A stretch of 64,000 nt of DNA from an uncultured Muribaculaceae bacterium (lineage in GTDB: Bacteria > Bacteroidota > Bacteroidia > Bacteroidales > Muribaculaceae): contig CAJTXU010000011.1 in the NCBI GenBank assembly GCA_910584125.1, positions 14,505-78,504 on the forward strand, in the 5' to 3' direction. Under the pieces are notes generated by a model. It was given only the letters and a program-made list of their open reading frames with translations. It made no database searches and was not told the DNA's origin. The position numbers and the translations under genes were made by a program. Below are positions 43,401 through 51,922 of the stretch, in pieces. Within the stretch, counting starts at the first letter, position 1. Each line of letters begins with the position of its first letter.

Positions 43401-44965
43401 ACCTCGACGGCAGGGTCTTCGCCGACACCGTGACGATGAAGATCGACCAGACCAACGTAAGCTACTCGGGCTCGGACTCGCTGATATTCACACACGGCCG
43501 GATCTCGATACCCGGAATGCGCCTCTACGACCGCTACGGCAACAGCTGCAGGTTCCACGGCGAGGTGACACACAACTATCTGCACGACCCGAGTTTCAGA
43601 TTCTACGCCACCGACATCCGCAAGATGCTCGTATACGACACCGGACCGAAGATGAACCCGCAGTGGTACGGCAAGGTGTTCGCCTCCGGCACCGCGACAC
43701 TCAGGGGCGTCCCGGGGCTCATCACTATCGACATGAACATGGCGACCGAAGACAAGTCGGAGTTCACCATCGTGCTCGACGAGACTCAGACAGCCGTCGA
43801 CTACGCTTTCCTTACATTCTCCGACCGCCGGCGCGAGGAGCTCCAGACCACTGAGGAAATCGACATCGAGGAGTCGCTTGAGCTCAAGCTGCGCAAGAAC
43901 AATGTCGTCGCAGTCAAGGAGCGGCCCGACCTCTTCACGCTCAATCTCGCCCTCGACATCTCCAACGGCACGAAACTCGTGATCGTGATGGACCCGCAGG
44001 CCGGCGACAAAATCACCGCCTACGGCACCGGCGCCATGCAGATGGGCTACAACAGCGACGAAGACGAATTCTCGATCTACGGCAAATACACCCTGACCCG
44101 CGGCAACTACAATTTCAGCCTGCAGGATCTGATTCTCAAGAATTTCCAGATCCGCGAGGGCAGCAGCATATCGTTCAACGGCGACCCGCTGGCCGGAATG
44201 CTCGACATCACCGCCGCCTACCGCGTCAACGCCAACCTCGCCGACCTCGACCGAAGTTTCCAGTCGGACCCCGACCTGAACCGCACGAGCGTGCCGGTAG
44301 ACGCGCTGCTGAAGGTGACGGGCGACATCCACGCGCCGGAAATCAACTTCGACCTCACGCTGCCCACCGTGACATCAGACGTGGAGCGAAAGATGAGGAG
44401 CATCATCTCGACCGAGGACATGATGAACCGGCAGGTCATCTATCTGCTTGCCCTCAACAGGTTCTATTCCCCCGAATACACGGGCGGCGAGCAGGGAGGC
44501 GAATGGGCATCGGTGGCCTCGTCGACAATCTCGTCGCAGATCCAGAACATCATCGGATCGCTCACCGACAAGTTCTCGCTCTCGCCGTCGTTCAAATCAG
44601 AGAAAGACGACCTCTCTGACATGGAGGTAGACGTGGCCCTGTCGTCGAGCCTCTTCGACAACCGCCTGCTCATCAACGGCAATCTCGGCTACCGCGACAA
44701 GAGCACGTCGCAGACTACGTTCATAGGAGATTTCGACATAGAATACCTGCTGAGCCGCGACGGCAAGCTGCGGCTCAAGGCATACAATCATTTCAACGAC
44801 GCTTCTTATTATCTCAAGTCCGCGCTCACCACGCAGGGAATCGGGATAATATACCGCAAGGACTTCGACGACCCCTTCACCTTCATCAAGCGCATATTCA
44901 GACACAGAAAGAAGAAAACCGACACAACCGCCGACGGGGCCGATGAAAACCAGAACAACCCGTAG
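40433..44965 (+). CDS. TamB-like translocation and assembly module protein (DUF490)
   Basis: The 1510-residue protein has one N-terminal membrane segment (about 9-31), a very long stretch of repeating beta strands, and the C-terminal DUF490/TamB domain. That domain includes IYGKYTLTRGNYNF, ILKNFQIREGSSISFNGDP and INFDLTLPTVTSDVERKM. Such proteins bridge the periplasm and help outer-membrane protein or lipid transport. The start is GTG at 40433; no ATG is available in frame nearby. A 20-bp perfect palindrome follows its stop. Confidence 0.93.
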   Translation: MSATRSVYKILRSILFTAVLVVIGLFAALYIALSVPSVQDSLRKTAESELSSLLGGRVTISGVDIMPFNEVRLHGVSIYAPDGKRCISAGRIGAGVSIWKLVSRGELEFTYAELISLNATLTQATEGGPLNIDFIIKALQPKKKKQPSSLRIALRNIVVRKSRVSFDRLYRPSRETPGKFDPNHIELSDFRADVAIPLIEGDRFVIDLRRLAFEERSGLSVGSLSAIADISPRDISLQNFRLRLDESVITISDQSVSMHGYNDIIAQLKNGDRYLSVVADPLVPSELSAFLPALGEFGNPCSLTLDVSGNLSSLTVNTLDIENAPRSLKLNLSGSVADVTTPRAMHGELERLSLDADNELMRKVVALFHEPDDKQLAMLTAAGDLSLACAGNFDLSEKSAALTAELGSAALDVAAKGAVNWGGAMQLDATFSLMSEGLDLSAFASDPRLGRADMRAEGDLKLRGRDLDGNIKGVIPSLEFNATRFSDITFEAHKAGQDIAALLDIVDATVSMKADAKCRLAGALSQWNLDADIAHLYPAVFGVKGFKPGDAVSGKIGIAAAGNDIDNLTGDVSLRDLFYDAARDLRIDRLDISAAIDGDNRTYTVNSDFLDASLQGSLAPHDAYVTARNLVAELVPAFVSPAHVAKTPKGEARLMATIQPDDDLYTILKAPVRPGTAITIDAAISAESPTLDLSVNAPYLIKGRDKLIRQTLLTARLSQGAPTSLKAGTVFPVKNDYAGINLDVTASACHADARLSWQAVNVPSNKGEIGITSDFVRNQLDRSLEVNATIASSTFTLNGADWQISPASVRYAGKSLLVDNLRISHGPQYVDIRGAASADPLDMLTADLAGIDLEYIFNVLNINYVDFGGTATGRAYASSLFTRNPVARTDGLHVKDLAYCGCVLGDAELEGHWDNERKMIAINADITSGEDAGAEVRGGVFLTRDSLSFDFNARKIDIAFLHPFVSGFTSSMKGRASGHVKLFGTFSDLDLDGRVFADTVTMKIDQTNVSYSGSDSLIFTHGRISIPGMRLYDRYGNSCRFHGEVTHNYLHDPSFRFYATDIRKMLVYDTGPKMNPQWYGKVFASGTATLRGVPGLITIDMNMATEDKSEFTIVLDETQTAVDYAFLTFSDRRREELQTTEEIDIEESLELKLRKNNVVAVKERPDLFTLNLALDISNGTKLVIVMDPQAGDKITAYGTGAMQMGYNSDEDEFSIYGKYTLTRGNYNFSLQDLILKNFQIREGSSISFNGDPLAGMLDITAAYRVNANLADLDRSFQSDPDLNRTSVPVDALLKVTGDIHAPEINFDLTLPTVTSDVERKMRSIISTEDMMNRQVIYLLALNRFYSPEYTGGEQGGEWASVASSTISSQIQNIIGSLTDKFSLSPSFKSEKDDLSDMEVDVALSSSLFDNRLLINGNLGYRDKSTSQTTFIGDFDIEYLLSRDGKLRLKAYNHFNDASYYLKSALTTQGIGIIYRKDFDDPFTFIKRIFRHRKKKTDTTADGADENQNNP

Positions 44966-44985
44966 GGTCGCGGCATGCCGCGACC
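44966..44985. repeat. 20-bp perfect palindrome between tamB and patatin gene
   Basis: GGTCGCGGCATGCCGCGACC is a perfect palindrome directly after the tamB stop. It has no U run, so it is not a classical terminator. It could be a REP-like repeat or an mRNA processing hairpin. Confidence 0.75.
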
Positions 44986-45024
44986 GACGAGTCCGACGAA
45001 TCCAAAACAAGAAAGGAAAAACAA

Positions 45025-45849
45025 GTGAGACCACTCAATTTAAATATGGAAGGCATCCTCGACCGTCTGCACGTGTCGAGACACAACGAGACCGTGGGCG
45101 TCGCCTACAGCGGCGGCGGAGCGCGCGGATTCTCGCATATCGGGGTCATCATGGCAATGGAGAAATTCGGAATCCGCCCCGACATCATCTCGGGCGTGTC
45201 GGCGGGCTCGATCGCCGCCGTGCTATATGCCGCCGGCCTCTCCCCTCTCGAGATGCGGCAATGCTTCGCCGACGCAAACAAATTCGCCGATTTCCGAGAA
45301 TGGACCGTGCCCAAGGACGGCATATTCAAACTCACGAAATTCGCGAAACTCCTCGAATCCTGGCTTCCGGTCAGCAACCTCGAGGAACTGTCGATTCCCA
45401 CCGTGATATGCGCCACCAACCTCGACCGCGGCACGCAGGTCGGTTGGAGCAAGGGCGAGATTGTGCCGAGGGTCATCGCGTCGTGCAGCATCCCGATCGT
45501 GTTCTGCCCTGTCCGCATCAACGGCGAGCATTATGTCGACGGCGGCGTGCTCCACAACCTCCCCGCATGGGCTATCCGCGACTACTGCGACACGCTGTAC
45601 GGTTCCAACTGCTCGCCGCTCAACAAGAACTACCAGTACAAGAGCTCGCTGCTCGACATCGCGCTGCGCAGCTACCACCTCACCACCAAATCGAACCTGG
45701 CGACCGACATACGCCTCTGCGACCACGTCATCACTCCCCGTGAACTCGCCAACCATAAGATCTTCGACCTCACATCGCTCGACCAGGCCATAAAGATCGG
45801 TTACGAGGCCACCTGCAGGCTGCTCGAGGCCATCAGAAGGAATTCATGA
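45025..45849 (+). CDS. patatin-like phospholipase
   Basis: The 274-residue protein has the patatin catalytic set: oxyanion loop SGGGARGFSHIG near 29, the nucleophile elbow GVSAGS near 57, and the Asp in VDGGVLHNLP near 172. It hydrolyses acyl chains of (lyso)phospholipids; cytoplasmic location is suggested by the lack of a signal peptide. The start is GTG at 45025, preceded by AAGGAAA; the ATG at 45046 is an alternative. It follows tamB by 59 bp and may be co-transcribed. Confidence 0.92.
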   Translation: MRPLNLNMEGILDRLHVSRHNETVGVAYSGGGARGFSHIGVIMAMEKFGIRPDIISGVSAGSIAAVLYAAGLSPLEMRQCFADANKFADFREWTVPKDGIFKLTKFAKLLESWLPVSNLEELSIPTVICATNLDRGTQVGWSKGEIVPRVIASCSIPIVFCPVRINGEHYVDGGVLHNLPAWAIRDYCDTLYGSNCSPLNKNYQYKSSLLDIALRSYHLTTKSNLATDIRLCDHVITPRELANHKIFDLTSLDQAIKIGYEATCRLLEAIRRNS

Positions 45850-45887
45850 ACAAAATATATTTCTAACCACCAAAAACCACAGGACAA

Positions 45888-47594
45888 TTGGAAAAACTGA
45901 TAATATACCAGGCATTCCCGCGCATCTTCACCAACACCAACGACAGCTGCGTGCCGTCGGGCACCTACGAGCAGAACGGCTCGGGCAAGCTGCGCGACCT
46001 GACCCTGAAGCTGCTGCGTTCGCTCAAGGACATGGGCGTCAACACCATATGGCTCACCGGCATCATCGAGATGGCCACCAAGACGGCGTTCGACGACGGC
46101 CGCATACCGGCCGACAACCCCAACGTGGTCAAAGGCGAGGCGGGCTCGCCCTACGCCATCAAGGACTATTATGACGTCGCCCCGTCGCTGGCCACAGAGA
46201 CGGGCCGGAGGATGAAGGAATTCGAGGCGACCGTCAGACGCGTCCACTCGGCCGGGCTGAAGCTCATCATCGACTTCGTGCCCAACCACACGGCGCGCGT
46301 CTATCATTCCGACAGCGCGCCCGTCGGAATCGAGGACTTCGGAGCCGGCGACGACATCTCGAAATTCTTCGCCCGCGACAACAACTATTATTACATCACC
46401 AACCAGAGGTTCGCGCCGTCGTTCGACATCGCGCACCCCGGCACCCAGCCCTATGTGGAATTCCCCGCCAAGGCCACCGGCAACGACTGCTTCACAGCAT
46501 TCTGCGGCGAGACCGACTGGTACGAGACCGTGAAGCTCAACTACGGCTGGGACCCCGGCGACTGGAGCACGCATTACGACCCCGTGCCCGACACCTGGCT
46601 CAAGATGCTGCACATACTTCGGTTCTGGGCCGCCAAGGGAGTCGACGGCTTCCGCTGTGACATGGTCTTCATGGTGCCGCGCGAATTCTGGCACTGGGCC
46701 ATACCACAGGTCAAGAAAGACTATCCCGGCGTGATCTTCATCGGCGAGATATATGACGTCGACGCCTACAGGCCTTTCCTCGAATACTGCTGTTTCGACT
46801 ACCTCTACGACAAGGTAAACCTCTACGACACGCTCAAGGGCATCGAATGCAACAACATGTCGGCCGCCCAGCTCTCGTCGTGCTGGCAGAGGGTGGACGG
46901 CATCGGGGACTTGATGCTCAACTTCCTCGAGAACCATGACGAGGTGCGTTTCGCCTCGCGCGAGTTCGCCGGCAATCCCGCCAAGGCCGTTCCGTTCCTC
47001 GTGGTGAGCGCGATGATCTCCAGAGGACCGTTCATGATCTATTACGGACAGGAGCTCGGCGAGATGGCGCTCGACAACGAGGGCTTCGCCGGCGACAACA
47101 ACCGCTCTACGATATTCGACTACTGGAGCTACGACACGCTGCGCCGCTGGTATGATAACGGCCGGTGCTCGACGCGCCGTCTCACTCCCCACGAGAAGTG
47201 GCTCCGCTCGGTCTACTCGCGCGTGCTCAACCTCTGCAACAGTCTGGAGGCCGTGAGAGAGGGCAACTTCTTCGACCTGATGTATGTCAACTTGCGGAAT
47301 CCTAAGTTCGACCCCCACCGCCAGTTCGCCTTCATACGCTACAGCGACAGCGAGGCATACCTCTTTGTGGTGAACTTCGACAGCAAGGCCGCCAACATAG
47401 GCGTCAACATCCCCGACCTCGCCTTCGGCATGGCCGGCATCAAGGAAGGCATCTTCCACACCACCGACATGCTCTGGGGCCTCGACCACACAGTGGACAT
47501 CGCGAGGGGCAAGCCCGTGACCATGGAAGTGGGTGGATATGACGCCCTTATCCTCCCGCTTCAAAAAATTATTGCAAAAACATCGCGCAAATAA
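45888..47594 (+). CDS. GH13 alpha-amylase family enzyme
   Basis: The 568-residue protein has a GH13 catalytic barrel with DFVPNHT near 128, nucleophile Asp 258 in GFRCDM, acid/base Glu 287 in IGEIYD, and Asp 351 in ENHDE. There is no signal peptide, so it is probably a cytoplasmic alpha-glucan enzyme rather than a secreted starch-binding one. The start is TTG at 45888, preceded by AGGA; no ATG is in frame before the family-typical YQAFPRIF. The last 70 residues form the C-terminal beta domain. The substrate is not determined. Confidence 0.9.
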   Translation: MEKLIIYQAFPRIFTNTNDSCVPSGTYEQNGSGKLRDLTLKLLRSLKDMGVNTIWLTGIIEMATKTAFDDGRIPADNPNVVKGEAGSPYAIKDYYDVAPSLATETGRRMKEFEATVRRVHSAGLKLIIDFVPNHTARVYHSDSAPVGIEDFGAGDDISKFFARDNNYYYITNQRFAPSFDIAHPGTQPYVEFPAKATGNDCFTAFCGETDWYETVKLNYGWDPGDWSTHYDPVPDTWLKMLHILRFWAAKGVDGFRCDMVFMVPREFWHWAIPQVKKDYPGVIFIGEIYDVDAYRPFLEYCCFDYLYDKVNLYDTLKGIECNNMSAAQLSSCWQRVDGIGDLMLNFLENHDEVRFASREFAGNPAKAVPFLVVSAMISRGPFMIYYGQELGEMALDNEGFAGDNNRSTIFDYWSYDTLRRWYDNGRCSTRRLTPHEKWLRSVYSRVLNLCNSLEAVREGNFFDLMYVNLRNPKFDPHRQFAFIRYSDSEAYLFVVNFDSKAANIGVNIPDLAFGMAGIKEGIFHTTDMLWGLDHTVDIARGKPVTMEVGGYDALILPLQKIIAKTSRK

Positions 47595-47616
47595 CGCATA
47601 ATATAAAATAAATTTT

Positions 47617-47624
47617 TAATTTTG
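47617..47624 (+). promoter_or_regulatory. Bacteroidota -7 element for prs
   Basis: TAATTTTG lies 73 bp before the prs ATG in an AT-rich spacer; no good -33 TTTG. Confidence 0.5.
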
Positions 47625-47697
47625 TAATCGGAAACGGTCGGCACGCGGTGTCGGCGCGTCCGAAAAGGAAGCAAACTAATCAACATCATATAGGAAT

Positions 47698-48642
47698 ATG
47701 AACAGCAACCTTCCGCCGATCAAGGTTTTTGCAGGAGAGGCGTCGCTCTATCTGGGCGAAAGCATCTGCAAGGAACTCGGCATTGAACTGGGCAAAATGA
47801 AGAAAGAGCGTTTTGCCGACGGTGAGTTTGAAATGGGATTCGAGGAGTCGATCCGTGGCGCACAGGTATATCTGGTGCAGTCGACATTCAACTCCTGCGA
47901 GAATCTGATGGAACTTCTGCTTATGATCGACGCTGCCAAGCGTGCCTCGGCCGGCTCGATCATCGCCGTGGTGCCCTACTTCGGATGGGCGCGTCAGGAC
48001 CGCAAGGACAAGCCACGCGTGTCGATCGCGGCCAAGCTCGTGGCAGACCTTCTCACGGCCGCCGGCATCACGCGTCTCATCACGATGGACCTCCACGCCG
48101 ACCAGATCCAGGGATTCTTCGACGTCCCCGTCGACCACCTCTACGCCTCCTCGATCTTCATCCCCTACATCGAGAGCCTCAAGCTCAAGGACATGGTGAT
48201 CGCATCGCCCGACGTCGGCGGCGCCAAGAGAGCCAACTCCTACGCGAAATATTTCGACGTGCCCCTCGTGCTCTGCCACAAGACGCGCGCCAAGGCCAAC
48301 GTCATCGCCAGCATGACGGTGATCGGCGACGTGCAGGACAAGAACGTCATCCTCGTCGATGACATCGTCGACACTGCCGGTACAATCACCAAATCGGCCG
48401 ACCTGCTGATCGCCAACGGCGCCAAGTCCGTGCGCGCGCTCTGCAGCCACGCCGTGATGAGCGACCCCGCCACAGACCGCGTCAAGGCGAGCGGCCTCAC
48501 CGAAATCATTTTCACCAACTCGATTCCATACGAAAGGGAGAACGACAAGGCTACGGTGCTCCCGGTGGCACAGCTCTTCGCCGACACCATCCGCCGCATC
48601 CACAACAACCAGTCGATCTCCTCACAGTATCTTTTCAAATAA
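47698..48642 (+). CDS. prs: ribose-phosphate pyrophosphokinase (PRPP synthetase)
   Basis: The 314-residue cytoplasmic enzyme makes PRPP from ribose 5-phosphate and ATP. It has VPYFGWARQDRKDKPR, the MDLHADQIQGFF region, and the PRPP loop VDDIVDTAGT near 220, at normal family length. PRPP feeds nucleotide, NAD, His and Trp synthesis. A terminator follows. Confidence 0.97.
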   Translation: MNSNLPPIKVFAGEASLYLGESICKELGIELGKMKKERFADGEFEMGFEESIRGAQVYLVQSTFNSCENLMELLLMIDAAKRASAGSIIAVVPYFGWARQDRKDKPRVSIAAKLVADLLTAAGITRLITMDLHADQIQGFFDVPVDHLYASSIFIPYIESLKLKDMVIASPDVGGAKRANSYAKYFDVPLVLCHKTRAKANVIASMTVIGDVQDKNVILVDDIVDTAGTITKSADLLIANGAKSVRALCSHAVMSDPATDRVKASGLTEIIFTNSIPYERENDKATVLPVAQLFADTIRRIHNNQSISSQYLFK

Positions 48643-48696
48643 TCACACATGACCTGCTGAATCGCGTTCAGCAACAATGAAGTTGTTTTCATGTGA

Positions 48697-48736
48697 GGGC
48701 TGCGGACATCGTGAGATATCCGCAGCTCGTTTTTCA
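48697..48736 (+). terminator. terminator after prs
   Basis: An 8-bp GC-rich stem GCTGCGGA/TCCGCAGC with a 12-base loop is followed by TCGTTTTT, about 55 bp after the prs stop. Confidence 0.8.
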
Positions 48737-48790
48737 AAACCATCCAATTGCGAACAACGTTTAAATTGAAGTAATCCCAAATCAGGCAAT

Positions 48791-49420
48791 ATGAAAGTAC
48801 TAATATTCAACGGCAGCGCGCACATGCACGGCTGCACCGCGCGCGCCCTCGACGAAGTCGAGAAGACGCTGCATGAGAACGGCATCGAGACAGAACGCAT
48901 CGAAATAGGAGTACCGGCGATAAGGGGATGCATCGGCTGCGGAACATGCCGGCAGAACAAGCGCTGCGTCTTCGACGACATAGTCAACGAGACGGCGCCC
49001 AAGATGGCCGAAGCCGACGGCATTGTGGTCGGCACTCCGGTCTATTACGCTCACGCCAACGGCCAGGTCCTCGCCTTTCTCGACCGCCTTTTCTACAGCA
49101 CGGCCAGTGCGTTCGACGCTACGATGAAGGTCGGCGCGGCCGTGATATCGTCTCGCCGCGCCGGCTCGACATGCGCTCTCGACGAAATCAACAAGTATTT
49201 CACCATTCGCTCTATGCCTGTGGTGTCGAGCACGTACTGGAACGAAGTGCACGGCGGATGCGTCGACGACGTCGAGAAAGACCTCGAAGGCCTTCAGACG
49301 ATGCGCAACCTCGCCCGCAACATGGCGTTCCTCATCAAGGCGATCGACGCGCAGAAGAAGCTCACGGGCGTTCCGGCCCAGGAACTCACCTACCGCACGA
49401 GTTTTGCCGACGGCAAGTGA
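48791..49420 (+). CDS. flavodoxin-fold NAD(P)H-dependent reductase with Cys cluster
   Basis: The 209-residue protein has the flavodoxin-like start (VLIFNGSAHMHGCTARA, FMN phosphate loop) and GTPVYYAHANGQVLAFLDR. A cysteine motif CIGCGTCRQNKRC near 46-59 resembles the cluster-binding motif of iron-sulfur flavoproteins. It probably transfers electrons or reduces quinones or nitro compounds in the cytoplasm. It is a single gene convergent with the exported protein below. Confidence 0.88.
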   Translation: MKVLIFNGSAHMHGCTARALDEVEKTLHENGIETERIEIGVPAIRGCIGCGTCRQNKRCVFDDIVNETAPKMAEADGIVVGTPVYYAHANGQVLAFLDRLFYSTASAFDATMKVGAAVISSRRAGSTCALDEINKYFTIRSMPVVSSTYWNEVHGGCVDDVEKDLEGLQTMRNLARNMAFLIKAIDAQKKLTGVPAQELTYRTSFADGK

Positions 49421-49421
49421 G

Positions 49422-50507
49422 TCACAGAGCCTCGACCCGCTCCACCAGCCTCATGGTCGCAGCGTCCGGAGGCATCACGCCTTCGGGCGCCCTGATCTCG
49501 AGGCTCGACGGCCGCGGCGGATTGTCCTGCCATTCGCGGGCCTCCTCGGGCGTCAGATACTGCCGCTCGGTGACGTAGAACTCGTAATATGAATCGAGTT
49601 TGAACGGTTCTTTCGTCCCCGAGGCCCATTTGAGCATCTTCCCTCTGCACAGGGCCTTGATACCGAAAGTCGATCTCGACACGTTCTCGGCCGAAATCCC
49701 GTCGCCGGAGATGTCATTGAAGAGGTAGGTCGTTCCGAGTTCGGCGAAGTCGGTGGTCAGTCCGAAGAACTTCAGAAAATTGGGCGACCACACGTGGTCT
49801 TTCTTGTCGGCGAGCATGTCGATGTCGAGCGTATAGTCGTCGCCGACACGACGCCACTGCATCTGGGGCGAGTATTTGCCCGGAACTGTGACAGCACGGA
49901 CGGAGCCGTCGAGTAGCGAGTCGGGCACGGCGATGCGCTCCCTGACTATATTCACCAGCTGCGACCATGTGAACGAGTCGTCGATCTCGTTGCTCACGCT
50001 GTCGAGCCCTTCGGAGTTGGTGAAGAGCGCGTAGTCGCGTCTGGCCAGAACGCGCGGAGACGTCCACCCCTTGAGTTTCTTCACCTTCTCGCGCGGAATC
50101 ATGAAGTCGACAACTTTCTCACTGTAGAGCAGACTCGTGTCGCGCGTGGTCGCCATCGTCGAGTATTCCCTCATGTATCCGATGAGATGGAGCACGTTGC
50201 GGCTCTTGTTGTCGATCACGAGTTCGGGCAGGTCGTAACTTACGGGCCGCATCGTCACATCGGTCGTGGACGGCGTGGATATCACCGCGGGCTCGAAACC
50301 GACATATCTGATTGTCAGCGGGTAGAGCGACGCGGGGAAATCTGGGATGCTGCCGTCGTCGCCGCACACACCGGCTATCGACCCGTTGGCCGCGAATACC
50401 GACGCCCTCGCCAGAGGGTCGCCTGTCGGATCGGTCACCTTGACCGCGTGCGCCATCGCCGGGAGAAACGCCGCCGCGATAACAGATAGAAAGAAATGTC
50501 TCATCAT
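49422..50507 (-). CDS. exported protein with carboxypeptidase-regulatory-like domain
   Basis: The 361-residue protein has a signal peptide (about 1-21, AMAHA). A short N-terminal beta domain of the carboxypeptidase-regulatory type (VTDPTGDPLARASV ... LTIRYVGFEP) resembles the N-terminal part of SusC-like and other Bacteroidales surface proteins. The rest (about 90-361) has no motif I recognise, but the pattern is common in Bacteroidales. No function can be given. It is transcribed from a two-box promoter, divergent from the HExxH protein. Confidence 0.78.
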   Translation of the reverse strand: MMRHFFLSVIAAAFLPAMAHAVKVTDPTGDPLARASVFAANGSIAGVCGDDGSIPDFPASLYPLTIRYVGFEPAVISTPSTTDVTMRPVSYDLPELVIDNKSRNVLHLIGYMREYSTMATTRDTSLLYSEKVVDFMIPREKVKKLKGWTSPRVLARRDYALFTNSEGLDSVSNEIDDSFTWSQLVNIVRERIAVPDSLLDGSVRAVTVPGKYSPQMQWRRVGDDYTLDIDMLADKKDHVWSPNFLKFFGLTTDFAELGTTYLFNDISGDGISAENVSRSTFGIKALCRGKMLKWASGTKEPFKLDSYYEFYVTERQYLTPEEAREWQDNPPRPSSLEIRAPEGVMPPDAATMRLVERVEAL

Positions 50508-50530
50508 CTATTGCTTTTTGTTACAAGGCG

Positions 50531-50562
50531 CAAAATTACAAATAAAAATTCGCAACAGCAAA
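50531..50562 (-). promoter_or_regulatory. Bacteroidota promoter for the exported protein at 49422-50507
   Basis: On the minus strand TTTG (50562-50559), 20 bp, TAATTTTG (50538-50531); the start codon follows 23 bp downstream. Confidence 0.8.
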
Positions 50563-50581
50563 TCGATGTTGCGGCAAACGT

Positions 50582-50902
50582 ATGAAAATCATATACAACC
50601 GGTTCATTCCTTTCGGCCGTAATTTCCTGGCCATCAACCTGTTCGGCATCCTCTTCGCCAAAGGCCCATGCGACAGCGTCACCATCAACCATGAGGAGAT
50701 ACATACGCGTCAGATGCGCGAGCTGCTTTATCTGCCGTTCTACGTGGCATATGTCGTCGAATGGCTGTTCCGGCTCGCTCAGTACCGTGATTTCATGAAG
50801 GCCTACGCCGCCATATCGTTCGAACGCGAGGCTTACGCCAACCAGCGCGACCTCGGTTACCTGCGCCGCCGACGCCCCTATTCATTCCTCAAATATCTCT
50901 GA
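50582..50902 (+). CDS. 106-aa membrane-associated protein with HExxH metalloprotease motif
   Basis: The protein has 106 residues. HEEIH at 37-41 fits the zinc-metallopeptidase motif HExxH. It is followed by a hydrophobic helix (about 50-67, LPFYVAYVVEWLF) and by FEREAYANQ at 80-88, where Glu 81 or Glu 83 could be the third zinc ligand of a gluzincin. An N-terminal hydrophobic stretch (15-26) precedes the motif. It resembles the core of M56/BlaR1- or M48-type membrane proteases reduced to a minimum. Conserved small proteins of this type occur in Bacteroidetes, but activity is not known to me. It lies 70 bp upstream of fmt. Confidence 0.75.
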   Translation: MKIIYNRFIPFGRNFLAINLFGILFAKGPCDSVTINHEEIHTRQMRELLYLPFYVAYVVEWLFRLAQYRDFMKAYAAISFEREAYANQRDLGYLRRRRPYSFLKYL

Positions 50903-50916
50903 CGTGTCGCGGAAGT

Positions 50917-50947
50917 TTTGCCGATTGCGGAATATTTGCTAAATTTG
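50917..50947 (+). promoter_or_regulatory. Bacteroidota promoter of the fmt-men operon
   Basis: TTTG (50917-50920), 19 bp, TAAATTTG (50940-50947), followed by the fmt ATG at 50973. Confidence 0.82.
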
Positions 50948-50972
50948 CATTAAAATAGTTGTTACGTTACCG

Positions 50973-51920
50973 ATGGATAAATCAGATCTCAGAATAGTCT
51001 TTTTCGGCACGCCCGAGTTCGCCGTGGCGAGTCTCGACCGCCTTGTCTCCGAGGGCTTCGACGTGGCCGCCGTCGTCACGATGCCCGACAAAATCGCCGG
51101 CCGCGGCCATAAGCTGCTCGAAAGCGACGTCAAGAAATATGCCGTAGCCAAAGGACTGCCCGTTCTCCAGCCCGAAAAACTGAAAAGCCCTGAATTCATT
51201 GACCAACTGCGGAATATCAACGCCGACCTCTTCATTGTGATAGCGTTCAGAATGCTCCCAGAGACTGTCTGGGCCATGCCGAGGCTCGGGACGTTCAACC
51301 TCCACGGCAGTCTGCTGCCCAAGTACCGCGGCGCCGCGCCCATCAACCGGGCCATAATGAACGGCGAAACCGAGACCGGCATCACGACCTTCTTCCTCAA
51401 GCACGAGATCGACACCGGCGACATGATCGAACAACGCTCCACACCGATCTCCGACGACGACAACGTCGGCACTGTCCATGACCGTCTTATGGAAATGGGC
51501 GCCGACATGGTGGTCAGCACCGTCAATTCCATTCTCGACGGCTCGTTATCAACCCGCCCGCAGCCGGAAGGGGAATTCATCGCAGCTCCCAAGATATTCA
51601 AGGAAGACTGCCGCATAGACTGGACCCGCGACGCCGTGACTGTCCACAACCAGGTGCGCGGCCTATCGCCTTATCCCGCCGCATTCACCACATTCGAGGA
51701 CAAGGAGGGCAGACGTTTCGACGCCAAGATTTTCCTCACGGCCCTCACCGGCCGCGACGCCGGAAACTCCGTGCCAGGCGAAATCGTTATCGACGGGAAG
51801 AGGATGTATATCGGCGCCTCCGATTCTCAGGTCGAGATCCTGTCGCTGCAGCCGGCCGGCAAGAAGCGTATGGGCACATCGGCGTTCCTGCTCGGCTATC
51901 ATCCTGTCAAAGCCTTGTAG
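50973..51920 (+). CDS. fmt: methionyl-tRNA formyltransferase
   Basis: The 315-residue enzyme formylates initiator Met-tRNA with 10-formyl-THF. It has FFGTPEFAVASLD at the N-terminus and the catalytic HGSLLPKYRGAAPINRA near 110, plus the C-terminal OB-like domain. Length is normal. It heads the men operon: its stop TAG overlaps the GTG that precedes the menD ATG. Confidence 0.97.
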   Translation: MDKSDLRIVFFGTPEFAVASLDRLVSEGFDVAAVVTMPDKIAGRGHKLLESDVKKYAVAKGLPVLQPEKLKSPEFIDQLRNINADLFIVIAFRMLPETVWAMPRLGTFNLHGSLLPKYRGAAPINRAIMNGETETGITTFFLKHEIDTGDMIEQRSTPISDDDNVGTVHDRLMEMGADMVVSTVNSILDGSLSTRPQPEGEFIAAPKIFKEDCRIDWTRDAVTVHNQVRGLSPYPAAFTTFEDKEGRRFDAKIFLTALTGRDAGNSVPGEIVIDGKRMYIGASDSQVEILSLQPAGKKRMGTSAFLLGYHPVKAL

Positions 51921-51922
51921 TG

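Noticed and set aside
42161..44332. 723-codon open frame opposite tamB
   Set aside because: Same antisense artefact; low-complexity Val/Glu/His-rich translation without motifs.
45801..47564. 587-codon open frame opposite the GH13 gene
   Set aside because: The GH13 strand holds all catalytic motifs; the opposite translation has none.
45025..47594. Patatin and GH13 genes as a new defence or glycan system
   Set aside because: Both belong to common families, have no effector or sensor partner nearby, and adjacency alone is not evidence.
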